This document shows positions 15,826-22,467 of a stretch of 42,074 bases of DNA, piece after piece. The notes beneath the pieces are model-generated. The model was given only the letters and a program-made list of their open reading frames with translations. It ran no database searches and was not told the DNA's origin. The position numbers and the translations under genes were made by a program. How positions within the stretch are numbered: position 1 is the first letter of the stretch; every line of letters starts with the position of its first letter. Source of the DNA: Patescibacteria group bacterium (GTDB taxonomy: Bacteria; Patescibacteriota; Saccharimonadia; CAILAD01; BJGX01); assembly GCA_009691555.1 (NCBI GenBank), contig SICB01000001.1, forward strand, positions 1 to 42,074, written 5' to 3'.

Positions 15826-16268
15826 TGGACTTGATCACGCAGCTCGAATCTGACATTGGGGATGCTATGAAATTGCGCGACGAAGTCCGCACTACCACCC
15901 TGCGCTTGCTCAAAAGCTCACTCAAGAATTATCAGATAGAGCTGGGCCACGACCTGACAATGCAAGAGGCACTTGCGGTGTTACAAAAGGAAGCAAAAAA
16001 ATGTCAGGATTCGATCAACCAATTTGATAGCGCCGGTCGTCAAGACCTCGTCGATGAAGAGCGCAGCGAACTAGATATAATCAAAAAGTACTTGCCCGAG
16101 CAGATGAGCGAGGACGCCGTCGCAAAAGTCGTCACTGAGGCCATCGCCGAGCTCGGCGCTAGTTCCCCAGCCGATATGGGCAAAGTCATAGCGCTGGTTC
16201 GTCAAAAAACGGCTGGTCAGGCTGATGGCAGCCTAATCGCTGAGCTGACCAAGCAAAAGTTGTCTTAG
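15825..16268 (+). CDS. yqeY: GatB/YqeY domain protein
   Basis: This 147-residue helical protein matches the YqeY family: LRLLKSSLKNYQIE near residue 26, VLQKEAKKCQDSINQF, RSELDIIKKYLPEQM and a C-terminal DMGKVIALVRQK...DGSLIAELTKQKL. The domain resembles the C-terminal tail of the amidotransferase subunit GatB, which contacts tRNA; the stand-alone function is not established. rpsU-yqeY adjacency is common in bacteria. The start is GTG at 15825 overlapping the rpsU stop. Confidence 0.9.
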   Translation: MDLITQLESDIGDAMKLRDEVRTTTLRLLKSSLKNYQIELGHDLTMQEALAVLQKEAKKCQDSINQFDSAGRQDLVDEERSELDIIKKYLPEQMSEDAVAKVVTEAIAELGASSPADMGKVIALVRQKTAGQADGSLIAELTKQKLS

Positions 16269-16273
16269 CCGCT

Positions 16274-16723
16274 ATGCCGCTTATCTACAATACCGAAGGC
16301 AAGTCGCTACTATCGCCCCCACAGCTAAAAAAAATAGCCCGTGCTATCGAGCAATTTATTGCAAAATCAAATACAGCCGAGGTTGGAGTTGCCTTTGTGA
16401 GCTCCGATCGTAGCCAGGAGCTCAATAAGCGCTACTCGGGGCGCGACTACCCAACCGATGTCTTGAGTTTTGAGTACCAACCGACGCCAGAGAATCCTAC
16501 GATTGGCGATATTGCAATCTGCGCTAGTCTTGCCAAATCGCAGGCGGCTAGGCACGAGATTGCCCTAGAGGCCGAGCTGGCCCTGCTTTTGGTGCATGGC
16601 ACACTGCACTTATTGGGCCATGATCACCAAGACCAAAGCCAAATAGCTAGCCTAGATAAGCTCCAAAGTGATATCATGGAATCATTAGATTATAAATATA
16701 GGGATTTCAAATGGTCACAGTAG
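16274..16723 (+). CDS. ybeY: Endoribonuclease YbeY
   Basis: YbeY is a zinc-dependent RNase for 16S rRNA 3'-end maturation and ribosome quality control. The 149-residue protein has the upstream conserved Arg and YPTDVLSFEY segment (59-68), and the metal site VHGTLHLLGHDH with His108, His112 and His118. It overlaps the following dgkA by 13 bp, so coupling is likely. Confidence 0.94.
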   Translation: MPLIYNTEGKSLLSPPQLKKIARAIEQFIAKSNTAEVGVAFVSSDRSQELNKRYSGRDYPTDVLSFEYQPTPENPTIGDIAICASLAKSQAARHEIALEAELALLLVHGTLHLLGHDHQDQSQIASLDKLQSDIMESLDYKYRDFKWSQ

Positions 16724-17082
16724 CAAGTTTTAAATATGCCTTTAGGGGCCTGGGCGCAGTAATTAGCTCAGAGCGTAACGCCAAGATTCACCTTGGATTT
16801 GCGATATTGGCTATCTTTCTTTCTGTGGTGTTGAGAGTCAGCGCGCTGGAGTTTCTGTTTGTCTTTAGCTCAATCGTGATGGTCTTTTTTTCAGAAATCG
16901 TCAATACCTCTATCGAAAAATCACTAGATTTGATTAGCCAAGAAAATAACCACCTCGTACAACTGATTAAGGATATGATGGCTGCTGCGGTGCTAGTAAC
17001 GGCGCTCGGTGCGGTCGTGGTGGCTGGAGTGGTGTTTGGACCCAGGTTCTACCAGCTCTTAATCGGCCTGATAAACAAATGA
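16711..17082 (+). CDS. dgkA: Diacylglycerol/undecaprenol kinase, DgkA family
   Basis: Small integral membrane kinase with three helices. The pattern is SFKYAFRGLGAVISSERNAKIH (amphipathic start), a helix near 29-45, then FSEIVNTSIEKSLDLI carrying the catalytic Glu residues (family ExxNTAIE), and a final helix near 90-115. In monoderms this family phosphorylates undecaprenol for cell-wall lipid recycling, which fits this genome better than diacylglycerol. It overlaps ybeY by 13 bp and adk by 4 bp. Confidence 0.88.
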   Translation: MVTVASFKYAFRGLGAVISSERNAKIHLGFAILAIFLSVVLRVSALEFLFVFSSIVMVFFSEIVNTSIEKSLDLISQENNHLVQLIKDMMAAAVLVTALGAVVVAGVVFGPRFYQLLIGLINK

Positions 17083-17624
17083 AGCAGCTGGTAGTTGTTA
17101 TTGGTTTGCCTGGGTCTGGCAAAGACACCCAGATAGGTCTATTGCAGAGGCTCCGTAAAGTCGAAGTTGTCCGGATAGGCGACTTGATCCGCGAGCAAGC
17201 CAAAACTAATACTTCGATAAGCCACGCCCTACGCAGTGGCAGCCTAGTCGATTACGACCTCGTAAATAAGATTGTCCAACAGGAGATCGAAAGTTTTGCA
17301 GATGATAGCATCATTATATCGGACGGTTTCCCAAGAGATACCGACCAAGCCGATTGGATGGAGACCTATGCTGGCACTCACAAGATAGCGATAATAAGCT
17401 ATATATTGCTCGACATCTCCGACCAAGAATCGCTTCAGCGTTTGCTAAAGAGAGGCCGAGCGGACGATACGGAGCCTATTATCAGGCGTCGTATTGAGGG
17501 TTTTCATAATCTCACCGACAAGGTCATTGAAGCCGCCAAGAGCCACGATAAATTTGCAAGAGTTGATGCCACTGGCAGTCCCGAAGTGGTCTTTGAGAGA
17601 CTTAGGAAAGCCCTAGGATGGTAG
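17079..17624 (+). CDS. adk: Adenylate kinase, short-lid form
   Basis: Adk converts AMP + ATP to 2 ADP. Motifs are the P-loop GLPGSGKDT (9-17), GDLIREQ in the AMP-binding part, DGFPRDTDQA (about 86-95) and RRRIEGFHN. The lid between the helices is short (KRGRADDTEPI) without the four-Cys zinc site found in many Gram-positive enzymes. adk and map are usually beside secY; here they are at the end of the rpsU cluster. A general nucleoside monophosphate kinase is possible, but the DGFPR motif favours adenylate kinase. Confidence 0.85.
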   Translation: MKQLVVVIGLPGSGKDTQIGLLQRLRKVEVVRIGDLIREQAKTNTSISHALRSGSLVDYDLVNKIVQQEIESFADDSIIISDGFPRDTDQADWMETYAGTHKIAIISYILLDISDQESLQRLLKRGRADDTEPIIRRRIEGFHNLTDKVIEAAKSHDKFARVDATGSPEVVFERLRKALGW

Positions 17625-17628
17625 CCTA

Positions 17629-18378
17629 GTGCTGAAAAATAAAATCAAATCAGCAAAAGAGCTTAAAAATATCCGTCTCAGTGGAGAGATATTGACATCG
17701 GTTCTGGACATTCTGGTTGCCTCTGCCAAAGCCGGTGTAACTAGCCTAGAGCTTGATGCTATCGCCGAAAAAGAAACCATTGCCCGAGGTGCTAAGCCAG
17801 CATTTTTGGGCTATCAGGGCTTTCCGGGCCGGGTTTGTGTATCGGTCAATAACGAAATCGTTCATGCCATACCCAACGACCGCAAATTACAAACCGGCGA
17901 CCTTGTCGGTATCGACTACGGTGTTAGCTATAATGGCATGATCACCGATGCAGCTCGCACCATTAGCCTCGGTAAGCCGTCGCGTGACGGGCTGATGCTA
18001 CTCGAGGGTTGCTACGAGGCTTTGCAAGACGCCCTAAAAGTTATCAAACCTGGAGCTCGGGTTGGCGATGTTAGCTCGGCTATTGAACACCAACTAAGAA
18101 AGCACAACTTGAAGCCAATCTATAGCCTTACTGGTCATGGCGTTGGTCACGAACTGCACGAAGACCCCGTGATACCCAATTACGGCAATGCTGGCAGCGG
18201 CGAGGTTCTAAAAGCTGGTATGACCATCGCTATTGAGCCAATCGCATCGACCGGAACCAACGATTTGTATCTGGCTGACGACGGCTGGACTTATATGACC
18301 CGAGACGGCTCATTGAGCGCTCAGTTCGAAAATACCATTCTCATTACAAAAGCTGGCTGCGAGGTAATTGCCAGCTAA
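17629..18378 (+). CDS. map: Type I methionine aminopeptidase
   Basis: The enzyme removes the initiator Met after deformylation, completing the pathway with def. All five metal ligands are visible: Asp96, Asp107, His170, Glu203 and Glu234, with substrate His79 and His177. Length 249 is typical of the short bacterial form. It starts with GTG 4 nt after the adk stop. Confidence 0.96.
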   Translation: MLKNKIKSAKELKNIRLSGEILTSVLDILVASAKAGVTSLELDAIAEKETIARGAKPAFLGYQGFPGRVCVSVNNEIVHAIPNDRKLQTGDLVGIDYGVSYNGMITDAARTISLGKPSRDGLMLLEGCYEALQDALKVIKPGARVGDVSSAIEHQLRKHNLKPIYSLTGHGVGHELHEDPVIPNYGNAGSGEVLKAGMTIAIEPIASTGTNDLYLADDGWTYMTRDGSLSAQFENTILITKAGCEVIAS

Positions 18379-18381
18379 TAT

Positions 18382-18411
18382 TTGAATATTACACCTTACT
18401 TGAAGTATAAT
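18382..18411 (+). promoter_or_regulatory. Promoter of ftsA
   Basis: TTGAAT (18382-18387), 18-bp spacer, TATAAT (18406-18411), ending 8 nt before the ftsA ATG: a leaderless arrangement. Confidence 0.65.
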
Positions 18412-18419
18412 AGCTGTAT

Positions 18420-19655
18420 ATGGCTGCAAAAAACGAGGAAACATACGTAGGAATCGACATCGGTACCAGCAAAGTGGTCTGTGTTGTTGGTTTGCACCAA
18501 GAAGACTCGGCGCTGCCTAGCATCATCGGTCTTGGTGTCTCGCCAACATCTGGATTGCGCCGTGGCGTGGTAGTGGATGTCGAGGAGACAGTCAGCTCTA
18601 TTACAGCTGCACTCGAAGAAGCCGAACGAATGAGTGGCATTGCCATCGAGCGAGCGACCATTTCGGTCGATGGAGCGCACATTCATAGCAAGAACTCTAA
18701 AGGCGTAATTGCGGTGTCTCGGGCCGACCACGAAATAACCAAAGAAGAGCTGTCGCGTGTAGAGGTAGCCTCAACTGCAATTCAGCTTGAGTCGAACAGA
18801 CAGATTTTACAGGTGATACCCAGAAATTATAGTGTCGATGGCCAGCCTGGTATTGCCGACCCCGTCGGAATGAATGGTATTCGGCTTGAAGTCGATACGC
18901 ACATCATCACTGGTTCCAGCCCAGCCCTCAAAAATCTAGAAAATGCCGTTTTTAGGTCTGGCATTCAAATTAACGGCCAGTTTATCGTACCAATCGCAGC
19001 TGCCAGGACAGTATTGACCAAAAAACAAATGGAACTCGGCGTAGCATTGGTGCATATCGGCTCCGAAACTACCGGAATTGCCATCTACAACGAAGGAAAG
19101 CTATCATATACCAACATCATCCCGCTCGGTTCAAATAACATCACCAAAGATTTAGTGTACGGTCTCAGGACTAATATCGAAATTGCAGACAAGATAAAAC
19201 TCAAATATGGCTCGGCTCAGCACCCCGGCCGATCTGACCACCAAAAAATAGACCTCTCGGAGTTTGGTGGCAAAGGTGTTGCTATGAAAGGCGACATCGA
19301 TAAGATTATCTTTGCCAGAGCCAGTGAAATATTTACACTTGTGGCACAAGAAATAGCCAAAGTCGACCAAAGACAGCAGCTTGCGGCAGGGGTAGTGCTT
19401 ACAGGTGGGGGATCGAACATGCCCGAAGTGGCCGAATTTGCCAAAAGCTTCGTAAAACTCCCGACCATCGTCGGATCGAGTCAAAAATACACTGGTGTTT
19501 CAGATAAAATCACCGATCCCTCCTACGCCACAGCAATTGGGCTGATGCTAGAAGATATGGATGTACCTAAAAGTAAAGCAAATAACGTTTTTGACGGCAT
19601 ATTGGGCAGAATAGTCCATAAAGCCAAAACTATCTTTAAGGGCCTGATGCCTTAG
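18420..19655 (+). CDS. ftsA: Cell division protein FtsA
   Basis: FtsA is the actin-like protein that ties FtsZ filaments to the membrane. The 411-residue product has the phosphate-1 loop GIDIGTSKVVCVVG (residues 11-24), the SHS2/1C domain, the phosphate-2 segment VALVHIGSETTGIAIY, adenosine loop GVVLTGGGSNMPEV and a C-terminal amphipathic tail (HKAKTIFKGLM) for membrane binding. ftsZ follows but with a separate promoter and a terminator between them. Confidence 0.95.
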   Translation: MAAKNEETYVGIDIGTSKVVCVVGLHQEDSALPSIIGLGVSPTSGLRRGVVVDVEETVSSITAALEEAERMSGIAIERATISVDGAHIHSKNSKGVIAVSRADHEITKEELSRVEVASTAIQLESNRQILQVIPRNYSVDGQPGIADPVGMNGIRLEVDTHIITGSSPALKNLENAVFRSGIQINGQFIVPIAAARTVLTKKQMELGVALVHIGSETTGIAIYNEGKLSYTNIIPLGSNNITKDLVYGLRTNIEIADKIKLKYGSAQHPGRSDHQKIDLSEFGGKGVAMKGDIDKIIFARASEIFTLVAQEIAKVDQRQQLAAGVVLTGGGSNMPEVAEFAKSFVKLPTIVGSSQKYTGVSDKITDPSYATAIGLMLEDMDVPKSKANNVFDGILGRIVHKAKTIFKGLMP

Positions 19656-19691
19656 CCAATGCTCTTAGAACGCCCAATCCGACCATAATTG

Positions 19692-19720
19692 AGCTGCTTT
19701 GTTAAAATAGGCAGCTTTTT
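19692..19720 (+). terminator. Rho-independent terminator after ftsA
   Basis: AGCTGC and GCAGCT arms separated by about 13 nt, followed by TTTTT. It separates ftsA from ftsZ transcription. Confidence 0.6.
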
Positions 19721-19819
19721 GTATTATTAGAGCCCTTGATAATTAAAAGAACAAATAAATTATTAAATAGAACACATTTTTTATAGCTAATAAATATCAA
19801 ATAAACTTGAACAAATATG

Positions 19820-19848
19820 TTGCATATGGCGTTGTATACATATATAAT
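19820..19848 (+). promoter_or_regulatory. Promoter of ftsZ
   Basis: TTGCAT (19820-19825), 17-bp spacer, TATAAT (19843-19848). Transcription is expected from about 19855. Confidence 0.65.
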
Positions 19849-19854
19849 TACAAG

Positions 19855-19950
19855 TATCCTTTTACTATTAAAAGGTATGTGGTAAGGCAGTTTATATCTG
19901 GAAGGATGGTTTCCTTCCATAGCAATTATCAAACCAGTGAGGTGAAAATT
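19855..19950 (+). promoter_or_regulatory. Structured 5' leader of ftsZ
   Basis: The roughly 96-nt leader starts with a hairpin (CCTTTT 19858-19863 with AAAAGG 19870-19875) and has a second one (GGAAGGA 19900-19906 with TCCTTCC 19912-19918) ahead of the ribosome binding site GTGAGGTG (about 19937-19944). The remaining 150 bp upstream of the promoter is AT-rich with only the ftsA terminator. Confidence 0.5.
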
Positions 19951-21363
19951 ATGGCAGAGATACTCCCAGAAATCGAAACATTTGCACGCATCAAGGTTGT
20001 CGGTATCGGCGGCGGCGGCGGCAATGCCTTAAATAGGATGGTCCAATCCAAACTAAGAGGCATTGATTTTGTTGCCATCAATACCGACGCTCAGGCCCTA
20101 CATTGGTCTCAGGCCAATAATAAAGTTCATATTGGCAAGGAAGCCACCAGGGGGCTTGGTGCTGGGGCTGACCCTGATGTCGGACGCCAGGCAGCCGAGG
20201 AGAGTGAAGAAGATATCTATAATGCTCTCAAGCACTCCGAGATGGTTTTTATTACTGCCGGTTATGGTGGAGGCACCGGATCGGGCGCCGCCCCGATTGT
20301 TGCCAAGATAGCCAGAGATATTGGCGCACTGACGGTCGCTATTATTACCAAACCATTTGGTTTTGAGGGCGAAAGACGCCGTAAAATAGCCGAGGCTGGT
20401 ATTGCCGAGCTAAAAGATAAGGTCGATACCCTAATTATTATCCCAAACGACAGAATATTACAATTAGTTGACCGTAAAACACCGCTGGTCGATGCTTTCG
20501 GAACAGTCGATGATGTTTTGAAACAAGGAGTGCAGGGAATTGCCGACCTTATCACTATCAACGGCTTGGTTAATTTGGATTTTGCTGATGTCAAATCGAT
20601 TATGAGCAACGCCGGCTCGGCGCTGATGGGAATCGGTGAGGGCACTGGCGACACTCGAGCTATTGACGCCGTCAAATACGCTATGGATTCGCCACTATTG
20701 GAAGTTTCGATACAAGGCGCGAAGGGCGTTTTAATCAACTTCACAGGTGGTCGCGATATGGGAATGCACGAGATCGAAGAGGCCGCCAAGCTAATTCATG
20801 ATTCGGTCGATCCGGACGCTAACATTATATGGGGTACAGTGCTAGATGAAAACCTAACCGGCGCCATTAGAGTAACCTTGGTTGCAACTGGCTTTGATGG
20901 CGAAAGAAACCACAAGGGCAGCCTGAACAACGATGCCCGCACCGAGCACTCTAGTATTTATATGAGTACAGCAGATACCATGGACATCGAAGATACACCA
21001 TTTCTGAAGCCCAAAGACGCTCAGCCGATATTTGACGATATCGAAGACCACACACCACTCGTTACAGCTACACCAGAAATCCTGGACGACTTCGACGTCG
21101 AACCTTCGGTAGATACTGACAACCAGCCAGCGACAGAGAAACCAAGCGAGCCGGACGAGTTCGAATTTGACGAATCTATCTATGATGCTGAATCGACCAA
21201 TAGTGGTTTCACTGACGAACCTATAATAGATACAATGCCAACAGATTTTGATAAAGAAGAACCCAGATACATCCCAGCTTACGAAAGATTCGGAATCAAA
21301 ATTGGTCGGACTAAGTCAAAAAATGACGACGACATACCAAGCATCGTAAAGAAAAAGCTCTAG
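19951..21363 (+). CDS. ftsZ: Cell division GTPase FtsZ
   Basis: Tubulin homologue forming the division ring. Motifs: RIKVVGIGGGGGNALNRM at the N-terminus, tubulin signature GGGTGSG (106-112), synergy T7 loop NLDFADV (208-214), then an acidic linker of about 120 residues and a C-terminal peptide DDDIPSIVKK equivalent to the DIPAF-type tail that binds FtsA. ATG 19951 is chosen over the longer open frame from 19807 because MAEILPEIETFARIKVVG matches family N-termini and a ribosome binding site precedes it; the longer frame would translate the promoter and leader. The product has 470 residues. Confidence 0.97.
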   Translation: MAEILPEIETFARIKVVGIGGGGGNALNRMVQSKLRGIDFVAINTDAQALHWSQANNKVHIGKEATRGLGAGADPDVGRQAAEESEEDIYNALKHSEMVFITAGYGGGTGSGAAPIVAKIARDIGALTVAIITKPFGFEGERRRKIAEAGIAELKDKVDTLIIIPNDRILQLVDRKTPLVDAFGTVDDVLKQGVQGIADLITINGLVNLDFADVKSIMSNAGSALMGIGEGTGDTRAIDAVKYAMDSPLLEVSIQGAKGVLINFTGGRDMGMHEIEEAAKLIHDSVDPDANIIWGTVLDENLTGAIRVTLVATGFDGERNHKGSLNNDARTEHSSIYMSTADTMDIEDTPFLKPKDAQPIFDDIEDHTPLVTATPEILDDFDVEPSVDTDNQPATEKPSEPDEFEFDESIYDAESTNSGFTDEPIIDTMPTDFDKEEPRYIPAYERFGIKIGRTKSKNDDDIPSIVKKKL

Positions 21364-21374
21364 GATAACGTGTC

Positions 21375-21833
21375 GTGAAGTGCCCAGTTTGTAGCTTGCG
21401 GGTCAGTAGGGTACTTGAGTCGCGTGATGTCGAGGAGGCTAGCTCAATTCGCCGTCGCCGCGAATGTCTTGACTGTAAACACCGTTTTACAACCTATGAG
21501 CGACCAGAAGTACCAAACCTAATGGTGGTCAAGAAGAACGGCGAGCGGGAGCTGTTTAATAGAGAAAAACTTTCAAGAGGTATTTATAGAGCTTTCGAAA
21601 AACGACCAATCGGAGCTGTCAAAATTGAAGAGATTATATCCGAAGTCGAACGCCTGGCGCGCGGCATGGATCAGCCCGAGCTCGACACCAATAAAATAGG
21701 GGCGATAGTTATGGACGAACTTTTGCAGACTGATGACGTCGCCTATGTCAGGTTCGCCAGCGTCTACCGAAGCTTCACCAGCCTATCAAGTTTCGAAAAA
21801 GAACTTACCAAAATCAAAAAACTCCATAATTAG
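21375..21833 (+). CDS. nrdR: Transcriptional repressor NrdR
   Basis: NrdR senses ATP/dATP and represses ribonucleotide reductase genes. It has a zinc ribbon (Cys3, Cys6, Cys31, Cys34 within IRRRRECLDCKHRFTTYER) and an ATP-cone domain (about 49-139: VVKKNGERELFNREKL). Length 152 is standard. It begins with GTG 11 bp after ftsZ and is probably cotranscribed. No NrdR box or nrd gene is in the window, so its targets lie elsewhere. Confidence 0.95.
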   Translation: MKCPVCSLRVSRVLESRDVEEASSIRRRRECLDCKHRFTTYERPEVPNLMVVKKNGERELFNREKLSRGIYRAFEKRPIGAVKIEEIISEVERLARGMDQPELDTNKIGAIVMDELLQTDDVAYVRFASVYRSFTSLSSFEKELTKIKKLHN

Positions 21834-21859
21834 CAGCCTTGTGCTAAAATAATAAGCAA

Positions 21860-22126
21860 ATGAAAGCACTATTGTTTGATCGTAAATCAGATACTAACTC
21901 GCACAAGCTTGAGCTTAATGGTCTCAAAAAAAACCTTGCCATTAATAAGGTTAGAGTACAAGAGGTAGATGCCGATTCGCCCAGTGGTATAGGTATGGCC
22001 GAGAGCTACGATATTCTGAGTTTTCCGGCGGTACTTTTGATACGCGAAGATGGAGTTGTTCAAAAAGTCTGGCAAGGACATCTCCCTGCCAATAATGAAA
22101 TCCACGAGTCTATCGGCTACATCTAG
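21860..22126 (+). CDS. Thioredoxin-fold protein without a CXXC active site
   Basis: An 88-residue protein with the thioredoxin order of strands: VRVQEVDADSPSGIGMAESYDILSFPAVLLIREDGVVQKVWQG, including the cis-Pro (FPAVLLI). It contains no cysteine, so it cannot be an oxidoreductase; a binding or scaffold role is more likely, but none is known. A TAAAAT -10 ends 9 nt before the ATG, giving an independent, nearly leaderless transcript. Confidence 0.65.
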   Translation: MKALLFDRKSDTNSHKLELNGLKKNLAINKVRVQEVDADSPSGIGMAESYDILSFPAVLLIREDGVVQKVWQGHLPANNEIHESIGYI

Positions 22127-22146
22127 TAAAAAAGTGCAAATACTAC

Positions 22147-22152
22147 TATAAT
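22147..22152 (+). promoter_or_regulatory. -10 box of the ileS T-box leader
   Basis: TATAAT at 22147-22152; no convincing -35. Transcription is expected to start near 22159, giving a leader of about 310 nt. Confidence 0.5.
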
Positions 22153-22158
22153 AACTTC

Positions 22159-22454
22159 TAGTTAGGGCGTTAGTATAACGATTGGTTATTAGCGACTGGT
22201 TATCAGCCAGTAGTGCGTATTGCGCAGCGCCACGGGAAGAAATCCTTGCAAGCAAGCTTGCACCAGACAGTAGAACCCGTCGTCAAGGGCCGCGTTAGAG
22301 CCACAAATAAGTGTTGGGCTTCTGGTAGTCTCTGATAGCTTGGAGATTTAAAGAGGGGCTCAAAAGTCAGGTGGTACCGTTCGCCCTTATCATTAAGTAG
22401 CGAACCCTGACACCGCGCCGAGCAATTGGTTTTTAAAGCGGTGTTTTATTATTT
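22159..22454 (+). promoter_or_regulatory. T-box riboswitch controlling ileS
   Basis: The leader carries the T-box core AGGTGGTACCG (22369-22379). An antiterminator can be drawn with helix A1 GTCAGG (22366-22371) to CCTGAC (22406-22411), a bulge containing TGGT, complementary to the ACCA end of uncharged tRNA, and helix A2 TTCGC (22380-22384) to GCGAA (22400-22404). A competing terminator shares the bases at 22410-22411. The upstream part has several hairpins (for example CTGG/CCAG around 22196-22210). Ile codons ATT (22188) and ATC (22202) occur in a 14-bp tandem repeat, one of which may be the specifier. High uncharged tRNA-Ile would permit ileS transcription. Confidence 0.85.
22410..22454 (+). 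terminator. Attenuator terminator of the ileS T-box
   Basis: ACACCGC (22410-22416) pairs with GCGGTGT (22438-22444), followed by the U-rich run TTTATTATTT. It overlaps the 3' arm of the antiterminator by two bases, as expected for a transcriptional switch. Confidence 0.75.
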
Positions 22455-22467
22455 AAGGGAGAAAACC

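Noticed and set aside
19807..19950. N-terminal extension of ftsZ from an upstream TTG
   Set aside because: It would translate the ftsZ promoter and leader hairpins; the family N-terminus and an RBS are at ATG 19951.
22426..22467. Upstream start for ileS
   Set aside because: It lies inside the T-box terminator arm; AAGGGAG and the normal IleRS N-terminus support ATG 22468.
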